From Sulfitobacter sp. OXR-159 (GTDB lineage Bacteria; Pseudomonadota; Alphaproteobacteria; Rhodobacterales; Rhodobacteraceae): a stretch of DNA of 64,000 bases. Numbering within the stretch: the stretch's first letter is position 1; the number at the start of each line of letters is the position of its first letter. Made by a program: the position numbers and the translations under genes. Below are positions 32,884-42,635 of the stretch, piece after piece. The notes beneath the pieces were generated by a model. The model was given only the letters and a program-made list of their open reading frames with translations, had not been told where the DNA came from and did no database searches. The stretch spans positions 1,869,001 to 1,933,000 of the forward strand of contig NZ_CP139707.1 in assembly GCF_034377145.1 (NCBI RefSeq), written 5' to 3'.

Positions 32884-34554
32884 CCTGCATTCCCCAGGTG
32901 GCGTGTCGTTTGAGGTGAAGATCGCCTGTATCCGATCGCTAGACAAGGATTTTCTGCCGCAAGCGGCACCTGCGGTCGCGCAGACTGCTGGATCTGGACG
33001 GATCAGACCGCGAAGCCGCTGTTTCCTTGCCCAGGGGCGGCGTTTTTCAGCGCAGCGGACAGATCTGTCCAGCCGCTTTCGTTCAGTTTGAGCGTGGATC
33101 GCGATCATGCGCATAGCGGTGGCGCTCGCAATCGGCGGATAGCGGCGAGGATGGCGCGTACCATCGTGCCGGTGACAGCGACCTCGGCCAGCTGGAAGGT
33201 GATGGTGCGGGCGTGACGGACCACACGTGCCCCGATCTTGATCAGCTTCAGTTGCAGGCTGGTCAACGACCAGTCGGCCATGGCTTCGGGCAGCTCGATG
33301 CAGCGCAAGAAGGTGGCCAGGTTGTACGCCAGGGCGTGCAGTTGCAGCCGCACCTCATTGTCGCGGAACTTCCGGCACGACAGCCGCGTCCAGCGAAAGG
33401 CGTATTTGCCCTCTTTGATGTGCTGCTCGGCGGTGCCGCGCTGGTTGTAGAACCGCACCACCCAGTCCGGCTCCATCGGCAGGTTGGTGACGATGAAGCC
33501 GACACGCGGGAACAGTTCGCCCGGATGCCATTCGATCTTGGCGATCACCCGGCGTTCCTTGTCCCAGGACGCCGCCTGATACTCGAATTCCTCGAAGAAC
33601 CGCTTGACCTTGGTCAGTGACGGCCGCCCGACAGGGCGCGTTAGCCGATGCGCGATCTTGTCCTTGAGGACCGCGTTTGCGGGCAGCCGGATGGCGTAGA
33701 AGAACCGCGCTTCTTCCAATCGCTCATAGATCGCCGGGATCGCGTAGGCAGCATCGGCCCGGAAGAACCTGCCACCAAGGTCGCGCTCCGCGTAGCGCGC
33801 AATGACGGGGTCGAGAACATCACGCCAGCCATCGGCGCTGTGGACGTTGCCATGGCGCAGGGCGCAGCGTTCCAGCATCCCGAACTGGTTGAACAGAAAG
33901 TTGGGGTGATAGCAGCTACAGTCGAAATGGCCATTCCAGGCGGACCCTTCCTGGTCGCCATGGGTCGGGCTGACCGAGCTGTCCATGTCCAGAACGATGT
34001 ACTTCAGCCCGTTACGGTCATGGAACCGGTCGATCCATTGCCCGTTCAGGTCGGCCAGCGCGGCACGGTTCCCGGCCAGAGCCAGCGTCTCGGTCTCGAA
34101 CCGTCCCATCTGCGATGCCGAGGCCGCTTGTGCATCGACCGCTCTGCCGCCGACAACTTGGCGCATGACCGGATCGCAGGCGAGACGGTTGGCGTCGTTG
34201 ACATCCTCGTATCCGGCCAGCCGCCCAAAGACTGATTGCCGGAACAGGCCGTCGAGCCGATGGACCGTGTTCTTGCCAGAGCGAGTATCGCGCAGCGCCG
34301 CTGACGCCAAATCGGACAACCCGAGCGCGTCATCAAGCTCGCGCATCACCAGAAGGCCGCCGTCGGAACTGAGCTGCGTGCCGCGAAATTCCAGCCGCAC
34401 GCGAGGGTCGAAATCCACCCGATCTGCCCGTTGCAAGCCCGCACCCTCTGGGTGATCCATGAAACGCGCCCCTCGCAGCCTTCAACACCATGTTTTATAT
34501 AGGAAATATAATGGTCAGGACAGCGAAATCAGCGCCTTACTTGGGAAATGTGGG
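32884..34554 (-). mobile_element. IS1380-family insertion sequence
   Basis: An approximately 1.67-kb element inferred from the transposase plus imperfect terminal inverted repeats. The left end reads CCTGCATTCCCCAGGTGGCG and the right end, read inwards, CCCACATTTCCCAAGTAAGG. About 220 bases follow and 94 precede the transposase gene. The size agrees with the IS1380 family. No convincing 4-bp target duplication is visible, which fits later rearrangement of the locus. The exact ends are uncertain. Confidence 0.6.
33105..34460 (-). CDS. IS1380-family transposase
   Basis: 451 residues, full length for the family. It starts at an ATG with RVDFDPRVRLEFRGTQLSSD and GGLLVMRELDDALGLSDLA, typical of IS1380 transposases. 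The DDE-type core follows (YIVLDMDSSVSPTHGDQEGS for the first Asp, FFRADAAYAIPAIYERLEEA for the second) and the C-terminal Y-x-QRGTAEQHIKEGK motif carries the Glu. There are no internal stops, so the gene is potentially active. It lies on the minus strand upstream of, and in the same direction as, the IS110 remnant. Confidence 0.92.
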   Translation of the reverse strand: MDHPEGAGLQRADRVDFDPRVRLEFRGTQLSSDGGLLVMRELDDALGLSDLASAALRDTRSGKNTVHRLDGLFRQSVFGRLAGYEDVNDANRLACDPVMRQVVGGRAVDAQAASASQMGRFETETLALAGNRAALADLNGQWIDRFHDRNGLKYIVLDMDSSVSPTHGDQEGSAWNGHFDCSCYHPNFLFNQFGMLERCALRHGNVHSADGWRDVLDPVIARYAERDLGGRFFRADAAYAIPAIYERLEEARFFYAIRLPANAVLKDKIAHRLTRPVGRPSLTKVKRFFEEFEYQAASWDKERRVIAKIEWHPGELFPRVGFIVTNLPMEPDWVVRFYNQRGTAEQHIKEGKYAFRWTRLSCRKFRDNEVRLQLHALAYNLATFLRCIELPEAMADWSLTSLQLKLIKIGARVVRHARTITFQLAEVAVTGTMVRAILAAIRRLRAPPLCA

Positions 34555-34734
34555 GTCATGTGTCCGGCCTGTTTGCGCGGTTTTGACCGCTGGCCCTGAT
34601 GGGTTCCGCAAACCAAGTTCCTATCAGCTTTACGGGCTATTATGCCCGCGCCATTCGGCGGAGTGTCTTGGCTTTGGCGGCAGACTTATGCACCATCATC
34701 TCGCGGATCTTGCTAACTCGTTGTTCCTTTCGTC
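34555..34734 (-). ncRNA. Candidate bridge-RNA region in the IS110 3' flank
   Basis: The 3' non-coding stretch is long relative to the element and contains a clean hairpin GCGGT-CAAA-ACCGC (plus 34578-34591 region) and further short stems. IS110-family elements encode a guide (bridge) RNA in a non-coding end; in the IS1111-type arrangement this lies downstream of the transposase. The short 80-base 5' leader makes the 3' side the likelier host. Inference only; no covariance test was possible. Confidence 0.25.
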
Positions 34735-35757
34735 TCAGGCTACAGTGCGTGGGCTGTAGGGTTCGTTGCGGGTAAGCACTGCCCAGACGATCCGGGCGGT
34801 CTTGTTGGCCATGGCGACGGTTGCGACACGCGCAGGTTTGCGTTCAAGCAAGGATGTAAGCCATTTGCTGGCTCGCTCGGGATGGGATCGTGTTTGTCGA
34901 ACGAGTGATGTCATGCCAACGACAAGCAATGATCGCAGATACTGGTCACCCATCTTGGTGATCCGCCCCAGCTTCTCTTTACCGCCGCTGGATTTGTTGG
35001 CAGGCGTTAAACCCAGCCATGCTGCGAACTCCCGGCCGTTTTTGAATTGGTGACCATCTCCAATGCTGGCGATGATCGCAGAAGCCGTCACCGCGCCGAC
35101 GCCGGGTATAGTGCGCAGCAAACGGACACGCGCATCTTCTTTGGCCACTTGTTTGAGGCGCTCTTCATACCATCGGACCTGCTTATGCAGAGCCATGAGC
35201 TGTTCTGACAGGTTGCGGATCACCTCGTTGGCGATGTCTGGCAAGTCGAGCACTTCACCAAGAGTGATGTCCTCAGCAAATCCAATCACACGGGCCAGCC
35301 CTTTAGGAATGAAGATGCCGAACTCCGCGACCAGACCACGCAGATTGTTGATGAGTTGCGTTCTTTGGCGCACCAAAAGGTCACGCGCCCGATGTAGCGA
35401 CAACAGGGATTACTGCTCGACTGTTTTGGTCGCAACAAACCGCATGGTGGGTCGGGTCACTGCCTCGCAAATTGCTTCGGCGTCAATGGCATCAGACTTA
35501 CCGCGTTTGACATATGGCTTCACATACATCGGCGGAATCAGCCGAACCTCGTGACCAAGAGCTGTCAGTTCACGGGCCCAATGATGCGCACTGCTGCACG
35601 ACTCCATGCCAATCAGGCACGGATCCAGTTTTGCAAAGAACGGCAGAAATTGCGTTCGTCGCAGCGGCTTGTTGAACACGACTTCTTCGCTCGCGGTGAT
35701 CCCATGGACCTGGAAAACGTTCTTGGCCAGATCAACGCCGATTGTGGTAACTTGCAT
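34735..35757 (-). pseudogene. IS110-family transposase interrupted by an in-frame TAA
   Basis: The 340-codon frame from ATG 35755-35757 (MQVTTIGVDLAKNVFQVHG) has a single TAA at plus 35410-35412, after KTVEQ and before SLLSLHRARDLLVRQR. Relatives have a second Gln at this place, so CAA to TAA is the likely change. The N-terminal part holds the DEDD residues (GVDLAKN, GMESCSSAHHW, KSDAIDAEAI). The C-terminal half has the Tnp_20 region with IPGVGAVTASAI and the serine motif ANKSSGGKEKLGRI. Both halves are otherwise intact, so the mutation is recent. Confidence 0.88.
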
Positions 35758-35837
35758 GGGGTGGCTCCTCTCATAAGCAGATTTTGACAACTGCACTATG
35801 GCGCATTGCGACGCCGGTTGAAGCAGGAGCCATCCAC

Positions 35838-36079
35838 CCCATCAGCTTTGGTAAGGGATGCGCAGCGGCGTGAGGCGGTTTGAGCGAAATGGTACAGCGC
35901 GGGCGGGGCGCGCGGCGGCGCAGGTTCATGACAAAACCGATGTTGGGAATTTTCATCCTCTGAGCCGATCAGGCCAGCATTGGGTTTTACCCAGCATCCA
36001 ATTGCGGTAAATAGCGCCTGTCCGCCGAAGCTTAGGCTTTGGCGGCTTACAGGGTCGGGCGTTGCATGGAGCCGGAACA
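35838..36079. other. Intergenic region upstream of the hydroxyacid oxidoreductase
   Basis: About 240 bases with no supportable gene. Contains a small inverted repeat (TGGGT-TTT-ACCCA at 35980-35993) and must hold any promoter for the downstream gene. It forms the right-hand boundary of the insertion-sequence block. Confidence 0.35.
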
Positions 36080-37180
36080 TTGAGTTTTACAGCGCCTGAT
36101 CCAGACCAATTGCCCTGCACATTGAACGATTATTACAGCCGTGCACGCGCAGGGATGAGCCCGCGCAACCGCGCGTATTTCTTGGCCGGTGCCGGGGATG
36201 GGCAGACTGCTTCAGCCAATGAAACCGCTTTTCAGCAGGCTGAGGTCACGCCACGGATGTTGCGCGATCTGCGGGGCGGGTCGACAGAGGTGTCGCTGCT
36301 GGGACAAAAGCTTGTTGCGCCCTTTCTGATTGCGCCCTTTGCCTATCACCGACTGCTGCATGACGCAGGCGAGAGCGCAACCGCCCGCGCGGCCGAGGCC
36401 CAGTCGATCAAGATGGTGCTGAGCGCGCAGAGCAGCGAACCGCTCGACAGGGTGCGCAGAAGCGGCCCCGGCAGTGACTGGTTTCAGCTGCACTGGATGG
36501 GGAGCAGAGAGGCCACGCAAGCGCTTGCGCAGATGGCACTGGACGCGGGTTTCACCAGATTGATCCTGACCATTGATGCGCCCGTCCAAGGGGTGCGGGA
36601 CCGCGAAATCGAGGCGCAGTTTCAGCTGCCGCCCGATGTCAGCGCGGTCAATCTCGCGCGGTTCACGCCGCCTGCCTTCACGCCGCGTGAAGACGCGCAG
36701 TCGATCATTTTTGACCACATCGCCGAGACCCTGCCCACATGGGCTGATGTCGCTTGGCTGATCGAGACGGTAGAGGCTCCGCTGCTGCTGAAAGGCATCC
36801 TGCATCCAGAGGATGCAGCGCAGGCGCAGAGGATCGGCGCGGCGGGCGTCATCGTGTCAAACCATGGTGGCCGGGTGCTGGACCGCGCGCCCTCAACGCT
36901 AAGCGCCCTGCCCGCCATAGTTGCCAAGGTCGGACCGGATTACCCTGTGTTGATGGACGGAGGCATCCGGCGCGGGGTCGATATCCTGATCGCGCTGGCC
37001 CTCGGGGCAAAGGCCGTTTTGATCGGGCGGCCCATCGCCTGCGGATTGGCGGTGGCTGGCGATCTGGGGGTCAGCCATGTGTTGCGCTTGCTGCGCGACG
37101 AGTTGGAAATCGCTATGTTGCTAAGCGGCTGCGCAACGGTGCAAGACATAGAGCGCGATATGGTTCACCTGAAACTATAA
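36080..37180 (+). CDS. FMN-dependent alpha-hydroxy-acid dehydrogenase/oxidase
   Basis: 366 residues if started at TTG 36080, which has GGAG 8 bases upstream; TTG 36062 in the same frame is an alternative, and no ATG is available. It is a TIM-barrel flavoprotein of the L-lactate oxidase/glycolate oxidase family: LNDYYSRARAGMSPRNRAYF, LVAPFLIAPFAYHRLLH, VLSAQSS, and the active-site block AGVIVSNHGGRVLDRAPSTL (catalytic His, Arg) followed by VLMDGGIRRGVDILIALALG. It converges with tonB by 16 bases. Similar genes accompany TonB-siderophore loci in marine bacteria, but its substrate is unknown. Confidence 0.85.
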   Translation: MSFTAPDPDQLPCTLNDYYSRARAGMSPRNRAYFLAGAGDGQTASANETAFQQAEVTPRMLRDLRGGSTEVSLLGQKLVAPFLIAPFAYHRLLHDAGESATARAAEAQSIKMVLSAQSSEPLDRVRRSGPGSDWFQLHWMGSREATQALAQMALDAGFTRLILTIDAPVQGVRDREIEAQFQLPPDVSAVNLARFTPPAFTPREDAQSIIFDHIAETLPTWADVAWLIETVEAPLLLKGILHPEDAAQAQRIGAAGVIVSNHGGRVLDRAPSTLSALPAIVAKVGPDYPVLMDGGIRRGVDILIALALGAKAVLIGRPIACGLAVAGDLGVSHVLRLLRDELEIAMLLSGCATVQDIERDMVHLKL

Positions 37181-38010
37181 CGCAGCGGGATGATCAGCGT
37201 GAATTCGTCGCCTTTCAGATAGCTGGGCGGCGTGGGCATCTTTTCCAGCGTCTTGACCGTCTGCACGGCCGCCATGTCGAGGATTTCTGAACCCGAGGAT
37301 TGCGCCACCTCAGCCGCGATCAGCGCCCCGTAACGGTCCAGCGTGAAGCGCACCTGCACCTCGCCTTCGATCCGGTCGCTGCGCGCCTTGGCCGGATAGG
37401 TTTTGGCACCGCTGATCAACAACACGATGCTTTTCTGCCAGTCGCGGATCTCTTCCGTCTGTTCGGCGGTCAGCCCTTCACTTTCGGCCTTGGCGGTTTC
37501 CGCTTCCGTGTCTGCCTCAACCCCGGCGACAGACTGCTCAGAGGCCTGCCGCGCTTCGGCGCCGATCTGGCTTTCCGCGTCGATTTGCTCGGGGTCCTGC
37601 TCGGCGGCGATCTCTTCGGCCACCTCCTCCGTCTCGGCTTCGGGCTCGGGGGCGGCCACGCCGAATTTCAAGCTCTCGTCCTCAACGTCATAGGGTATCT
37701 GACTTAGAATTGGCTGTTCGGCGGCCTTGGCGGCCTCCAAGACTTCAGGACTTTCGGTTACCGTCGGCGCATCCTGGGCCTCGATCTGCGCCACGCTGTC
37801 TTCTTGCAAGGCGGAGGGGGCCGCGATGATATCCGACAGATCGAACATCACCGCGCCGGTAATCCCCTCTGTCTTGGGCTCGGCGGGTTCTGCGGCGGGG
37901 GGCTGATCCAGCAGCAAGACGGGAAGCCCTGCATGCAGCGCACCGCTTAGGGCGATCGCGACGCCCCAGAAAACGGGCCTGACGCTGCGCGAGGCGTAGG
38001 TCAGGCTCAC
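37165..38010 (-). CDS. tonB: TonB energy transducer
   Basis: 281 residues, GTG start overlapping the exbD stop (GTGA). It has an N-terminal membrane anchor (PVFWGVAIALSGALHAGLPVLLL, 12-34), a long acidic Ala/Glu/Pro-rich periplasmic spacer (about 38-190) instead of the usual Pro-Lys repeats, and a C-terminal TonB domain (AKTYPAKARSDRIEGEVQVRF ... MPTPPSYLKGDEFTLIIPL). It transmits proton-motive energy from ExbBD to the outer-membrane receptor. Last gene of the five-gene iron operon. Confidence 0.92.
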   Translation of the reverse strand: MSLTYASRSVRPVFWGVAIALSGALHAGLPVLLLDQPPAAEPAEPKTEGITGAVMFDLSDIIAAPSALQEDSVAQIEAQDAPTVTESPEVLEAAKAAEQPILSQIPYDVEDESLKFGVAAPEPEAETEEVAEEIAAEQDPEQIDAESQIGAEARQASEQSVAGVEADTEAETAKAESEGLTAEQTEEIRDWQKSIVLLISGAKTYPAKARSDRIEGEVQVRFTLDRYGALIAAEVAQSSGSEILDMAAVQTVKTLEKMPTPPSYLKGDEFTLIIPLRYSFR

Positions 38011-38465
38011 TGCGCCGCCTCCGGCTGTGGTGTGGCTGCCTCTTCTACATTTTCATCCAGTCCGACCAGCCCGACCTTCAGAAACCCGTCTGCGCGCAGG
38101 ATGTTCATCACCCGCATGAACTCACCATAGGGCACCGATTTATCTGCGCGGATGAAGATCCGCGTGTCGCGTTTTTGCAAGGTAGCGATGCCGACGTCGA
38201 TATAAAGCCTGTCGTGCGTCGTGGCCGTCTCGCCCACCGAAAGGGCGAGGTCTTCAGTGATGGTGATGAAAACCGGCTCGGCGGGGCGCTCCGGGGCTTC
38301 GGCGACCGCTACGGGCAGTTCCACCGGGATGTCGACCGTCGACAGCGGGACCGCGATCATGAAGATGATCAGCAGAACCAACATGACATCGATAAAGGGG
38401 GTGACGTTGATCTCGCTGTTTTCGCTGAGATCGCCATCGTCGTCACCGCGCAGCCGCGCACCCAC
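38007..38465 (-). CDS. exbD: ExbD biopolymer transporter
   Basis: 152 residues, GTG start. A single N-terminal membrane segment contains the essential aspartate (INVTPFIDVMLVLLIIFMIA, about residues 20-39), followed by a periplasmic domain with IFIRADKSVPYGEFMRVMNILR, typical of ExbD/TolR. The adjacent exbB and tonB identify it as part of the TonB rather than the Tol system. Six bases separate it from exbB. Confidence 0.93.
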   Translation of the reverse strand: MGARLRGDDDGDLSENSEINVTPFIDVMLVLLIIFMIAVPLSTVDIPVELPVAVAEAPERPAEPVFITITEDLALSVGETATTHDRLYIDVGIATLQKRDTRIFIRADKSVPYGEFMRVMNILRADGFLKVGLVGLDENVEEAATPQPEAAQ

Positions 38466-38470
38466 GCCGC

Positions 38471-39316
38471 CTACTCCGCCGCCGGGGCTGAAACGGACCC
38501 CAGATGGTAGGCGGGTCGTGCCCCTGCCATCTCATCATCGGCAAGGTCCAGATCGCGGGACAAGGTCCGCTCGACCAGCGCGCCCGCATCGGCCAGCATC
38601 ACCTTATAGCCCCCCAAGCCCCGCGCGAGGATGTTGTAGAAAATCACCGCAGGGATCGCCGCGACAAGGCCGATGGCCGTGGCTAACAACGCCTCGGCAA
38701 TGCCCGGCGCGACGATGGCCAGATTGGTGGTGTTGCTTTCTGAGATCGAGATGAAGCTGTTCATGATCCCCCAAACGGTGCCGAACAGCCCAACAAAGGG
38801 TGCAACCGAGCCGACATTGGCCAAGACCCCTGCCCCCAGCCCCATGCGCCGGGCGGCCCCGGCCTCAATCCGCGCGATTTCCGACCCCGCGCGTTCCTTG
38901 ATCCCAGCTTTGATCCCGGACTTCATCCCGGCACTGGCGCCCGAGGCTGCGCGCTCACGCTCGGCTGCGCGCACCATCTGCCCCATGACGCCTTTGCGTT
39001 TGGCGAAACGCGCACGCGCCGCAACCAGCGAGCCTGCCTTGTCCAGATCGCGATACCGGCGGCGCAGCACGCCGCGTTCCCATCGCAGGATCATCACCCG
39101 TGCGACAAAGATCACCCAGACCAGAACTGAGGCAAAGAGCAGCGACAGCATGACGCCTTTGACAACCCAATCGGCCGCCATGAACATGCCAAGGGGCGAC
39201 ATCTCGTCATGCTCGGCCTGCTCAAGCAGCGTGGTCACCGTCTCAAGATCGAAAGCGGCGGCGGGGGCTGCGGCGATACAAAGGGCAGCAGCGGGAAAAA
39301 CCAGAGAAAGCTTCAT
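38471..39316 (-). CDS. exbB: ExbB proton channel subunit
   Basis: 281 residues with an N-terminal cleavable-type signal ([21 protein letters not shown]) and an extra periplasmic segment before the first core TM ([20 protein letters not shown]). The core MotA/TolQ/ExbB region contains [20 protein letters not shown] and [20 protein letters not shown]. With ExbD it forms the proton channel that drives TonB. The gap to piuC is only 3 bases, so the genes are co-transcribed. Confidence 0.93.
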   Translation of the reverse strand: MKLSLVFPAAALCIAAAPAAAFDLETVTTLLEQAEHDEMSPLGMFMAADWVVKGVMLSLLFASVLVWVIFVARVMILRWERGVLRRRYRDLDKAGSLVAARARFAKRKGVMGQMVRAAERERAASGASAGMKSGIKAGIKERAGSEIARIEAGAARRMGLGAGVLANVGSVAPFVGLFGTVWGIMNSFISISESNTTNLAIVAPGIAEALLATAIGLVAAIPAVIFYNILARGLGGYKVMLADAGALVERTLSRDLDLADDEMAGARPAYHLGSVSAPAAE

Positions 39317-39319
39317 CGT

Positions 39320-40003
39320 TTAAGTCTCGGCCCATGTGCGAATAAGGTTGTGATAGATGCCGGTCAGACGCACCGTTTCGGGATCATTTGCCCCGATGCT
39401 GTCGCTGAGCGCCTGAATGGATTGATCCAGATCGAACAGGATGCGGCGGTTCGCGTCAGAGCGGATCATGCTTTGCAGCCAGAAAAAGGACGACACACGC
39501 GCCCCTCGGGTCACGGGGGTGACCTCATGCAGGCTGGTGGCCGGATAGAGGATCATATCCCCCGCAGGCAGTTTCACGGTCTGGCGGCCATAGTGATCCT
39601 CGATCACCAATTCGCCGCCGTCGTAGTCTTCTGGCTCGCTGAGAAATAGCGTCATCGACAGATCGGTGCGCAGCCGTTCCTGGGTCAGCGGGTTCACCCG
39701 AATGGCATTGTCGATATGCGCCCCAAAGGTTTCGGCCTGCGCGTATTTGTTGAACATCGGCGGCAGGATTCTTGCGGGCAGCGCGGCAGACAGAAACAGC
39801 GGATCACTGGTCAGCTTTTGCAAGATGAACTTGCCCAATGTTTGCGCCGTGTCCGAGGTTGGCGGCAATTGTTGATTGCGTTTGACCTCTCGTGATTGCG
39901 CGCCTGCGGTCTTGGCTCCGTCCTCCCAATCTGCTGCATCAAGATGCGCGCGGACCTGTTTGACGTCGTCTTTGCTCAGGATCGAAGGGATCGTGATCAG
40001 CAT
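39320..40003 (-). CDS. piuC: Fe(II)/2-oxoglutarate dioxygenase, PiuC/PKHD family
   Basis: 227 residues from ATG 40001-40003 ([14 protein letters not shown]), with AGAGG upstream. The 2-His-1-carboxylate iron site is visible: HxD in [11 protein letters not shown] (about residue 96) and the distal His in [19 protein letters not shown] (about 157), which also supplies the 2-oxoglutarate Arg. Homologues are iron-regulated partners of TonB-dependent siderophore receptors and probably hydroxylate a siderophore or modify its release. Located between the receptor and exbB in the same operon. Confidence 0.9.
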   Translation of the reverse strand: MLITIPSILSKDDVKQVRAHLDAADWEDGAKTAGAQSREVKRNQQLPPTSDTAQTLGKFILQKLTSDPLFLSAALPARILPPMFNKYAQAETFGAHIDNAIRVNPLTQERLRTDLSMTLFLSEPEDYDGGELVIEDHYGRQTVKLPAGDMILYPATSLHEVTPVTRGARVSSFFWLQSMIRSDANRRILFDLDQSIQALSDSIGANDPETVRLTGIYHNLIRTWAET

Positions 40004-40064
40004 ATCATACCTCTTGCTGTCAGCGGGCAACCCCAGAAGGGCTGCCCGCCTTGATGGCTGCGGT

Positions 40065-42557
40065 TTAGAACTTCATTTCCAGAGAGAAGGAAACTTCACG
40101 GCCCGGCGCGACATAGGTGAATGGCGTGCCCGAACGGTAGGCAGCGTCATAGACCGTTTCATCCGCGACATTGGTGACGGCCATCTTCAACATGGTGTTG
40201 TCGGCGACTTCGTATTCACCCAGCAAGTCAAAGGTAAAGGCGTCGGGAATGGACCGGCCATTGGCGGCCACGCTGCCCAGATCAATCGCACCTTGATAGT
40301 TCACACGCCCGCCCAGCATCAAACGATCCGTCACCTGATAGGTGGCCAACAAGTTCAACTGCTCATGTGCGACATTTGCCACCGACAGACCGATGTTGTC
40401 GCTGTCGGCACTGCGCAAGACTTCGCTGTCCATGAAGTTGGCGCCGCCGAAAAGGCTCAGCCGTTCGGTCACCTTGCCCGCAACGCCGAGTTCAAGACCC
40501 CGCATGCGGTACTTCAGCGTGTCGGAGGTGACGGTCGCACCGCGTGGCCCAATATCCTCACGCGCTTGGTCCTTAGTGGTTTGATAGAGCGCCGCGGTGA
40601 ACAGAAGGTTCGGCGTGAAGCTGTATTTCGCACCGATTTCCAGCGAGGTATTCTCTTCGGGTGCAAGCCCTGACCCGTTATCATCCAGCCCGCCGAAAAA
40701 ACCGCCGCCCGCTTCCAGTTCCTGCCCCGCAGGGTTGGTCGAAGTAGCCGCCGCTGCATAGATGTTCAGACGGTCGGTAAAGGCATAGGTCGCCCCCAAG
40801 TTCCAGTTCAGCATGACATCATCGCGCGACAGCTCATAGGCATCTTCGCCGGTGCCGCCACTGCGGGCGATGTCATACATGTCCACCCGCAGCCCGCCGT
40901 TGACCTTCAGGCGGTTCGACAGGGTCACGGTATCCAGCGCATAGAGGGAGGTGGTCTTGACAGTCGTTTCCGTAAGGTCCGTTCCCAATACGGGTTCTTC
41001 GCCGCTCCAGCAGCCTTCCCCGATGGGATCGGGATTGACGGCGCTGACGGTGCAGCCGCGTTGGCCAGCCGGTGGCTCGTAATCCTCGCTGGAAAGGTTC
41101 GAGTAGCTCAACTTCTCAATCTCTTCGCGCGAGGTGGCAAGACCGAGCACATAAGAATGCGACGCGCCGGCGAATTGGGCGGCCCCGCTCAGTTCCAGAA
41201 CATTGGCAAGCACATCGGTTTGCTGGTTCCAGCTTTTGAAGCTGAGCCCGACTTCCCAATCCTCGGGATTGGTGGAATCATTGTCGATCAGGCTGCTTGG
41301 TGCTGTCAAAACATAGTCGTTGGTCGACCGTGCCGCGCGGAATGTGTTGGTCAGCGTCATGCCGTTGTCAAAGGCATAGGTTGCCTTGGCCGTGGCCACC
41401 GTCTCTTCGACAGTCTGGAAATCGCGGCCCGGCACCCCGTAAAAAGTATCCCGGTCGATGCCGTATTCTGTGACCGGACCGACCAGGCCCAGGTCTTCGT
41501 TGTTGACGTAGGGCACCCCCCAATCGGGCGTCTGCTCGATCTTGGTGTAGCTCAGGTTGCCTTCCAGGGTCAGCGCATCGGTCGCCGCGAATTTCAGCGC
41601 CAATGCAGCACCTCGGCGGTCATCGGTGATCTCATCGCGTCCAGCCACTTCGCCATCTTGCAGCATTCCGTTGAAACGCAGTTGTAGGCGGTCGTTGATG
41701 ACCTTGTTGGTGTCGATGGTCTGACGCAGGGTGGTCGCGTCGGTGACAGTGGTCACCGTTTTGGTGAAATCAACATCCTGCGGGCTTTTGGAGATCACAT
41801 CGATCGCGCCGCCCGTGGTCCCGCGCCCGCCGACTGTGCCCGCCGGGCCCTTGGTGACTTCGACCTGCTCGGTGCTGAACGTCTCGGCGACACCGGTGCC
41901 GGGGCTGCGGATGCCATCGGTATAGGTGTCGTTATTGGCTTTGAACCCGCGGATATAGATGTTGTCCCCAAAGGAGTTCCCGCCCTCGCCGAAGCCAAGC
42001 GAAATGCCCGGTGTCGACCGCGCCAACTCACGCACGCTGGTTGTGCCGGTGGTTTCCAAGACCTCTTGGGTGATCGCTGTCACCGTGCGCGGATTGTCTT
42101 TCAGCGGGCCGGGCATCCGACTGTTGGCAAGCGTATTGGCTTTGAATGGGGCGTCTTGATCAACGTAAGAACTGCCACCTGCCGCCGCTTTTGCGGCAGC
42201 GCGGGCCTGCGCATCGGCCAGTTCCTGCGCTTGGCGTTCCGCGGCTTCCTCGGCGGCGCAGACGGGGGTGCCCGCCAATGCAGCTGTGCAGACCGTGGGT
42301 TCCGCGGCACGCGGCTGGGCCGCTCGGCGTGGCGCTGGCTGGGCGGCGCGCGGCGCAGGCTTTACCGCCGGCTGGGGGGTTGGCTCTTCGGTCGTCTCGA
42401 CTTCGACTGTTGGCAGGATGATCAGATCACTGTCCTGCGCGGCGCCGGGTGTGGCCATGCAAGCCATGGCCAAGGAGGCTCCGAAGCCCCCGAACACCAG
42501 CTGAGAATGCCGGTGAATTTTGTCTGTGCAGTTTTGGGTGTCGTTGGTACGGCGCAT
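40065..42557 (-). CDS. TonB-dependent siderophore receptor (Fiu-like)
   Basis: About 830 residues from ATG 42555-42557, which has GAGGGAC upstream; the earlier ATG at 42626 is less likely. Signal segment at about 20-41 ([18 protein letters not shown] ending). A TonB-box-like region, then an unusual Ala/Pro/Arg-rich insert (about 60-125), then the plug domain ([18 protein letters not shown] ... [16 protein letters not shown]) and a 22-strand barrel ending in the outer-membrane signature [11 protein letters not shown]. Catecholate-type ferric siderophore uptake is the likely role, supported by the downstream piuC and exbB-exbD-tonB genes. Confidence 0.9.
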   Translation of the reverse strand: MRRTNDTQNCTDKIHRHSQLVFGGFGASLAMACMATPGAAQDSDLIILPTVEVETTEEPTPQPAVKPAPRAAQPAPRRAAQPRAAEPTVCTAALAGTPVCAAEEAAERQAQELADAQARAAAKAAAGGSSYVDQDAPFKANTLANSRMPGPLKDNPRTVTAITQEVLETTGTTSVRELARSTPGISLGFGEGGNSFGDNIYIRGFKANNDTYTDGIRSPGTGVAETFSTEQVEVTKGPAGTVGGRGTTGGAIDVISKSPQDVDFTKTVTTVTDATTLRQTIDTNKVINDRLQLRFNGMLQDGEVAGRDEITDDRRGAALALKFAATDALTLEGNLSYTKIEQTPDWGVPYVNNEDLGLVGPVTEYGIDRDTFYGVPGRDFQTVEETVATAKATYAFDNGMTLTNTFRAARSTNDYVLTAPSSLIDNDSTNPEDWEVGLSFKSWNQQTDVLANVLELSGAAQFAGASHSYVLGLATSREEIEKLSYSNLSSEDYEPPAGQRGCTVSAVNPDPIGEGCWSGEEPVLGTDLTETTVKTTSLYALDTVTLSNRLKVNGGLRVDMYDIARSGGTGEDAYELSRDDVMLNWNLGATYAFTDRLNIYAAAATSTNPAGQELEAGGGFFGGLDDNGSGLAPEENTSLEIGAKYSFTPNLLFTAALYQTTKDQAREDIGPRGATVTSDTLKYRMRGLELGVAGKVTERLSLFGGANFMDSEVLRSADSDNIGLSVANVAHEQLNLLATYQVTDRLMLGGRVNYQGAIDLGSVAANGRSIPDAFTFDLLGEYEVADNTMLKMAVTNVADETVYDAAYRSGTPFTYVAPGREVSFSLEMKF

Positions 42558-42635
42558 AAGTCCCTCGCGGAGAAGATTTTTTCTTGCTGACCGCGCTTCC
42601 AACGGCTGGCTATTTGAATGGGCCACCGCTTAATC

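Larger units (their letters stand above)
34555..35837 (-). mobile_element. IS110-family insertion sequence (ends approximate)
   Basis: About 1.28 kb: an 80-base 5' leader (35758-35837), a transposase reading frame (34735-35757) and about 180 bases of 3' non-coding DNA. IS110 elements usually lack long terminal repeats and target duplications, so the ends are estimates. The 5' end is placed at the 15-bp motif shared with 32708-32722, and the 3' end where the IS1380 element begins. The 3' flank may be truncated by IS1380. Confidence 0.6.

Noticed and set aside
32840..33091. 83-residue frame left of the IS1380 transposase
   Set aside because: It lies across the proposed IS1380 end and its non-coding flank, with no homology-like features.
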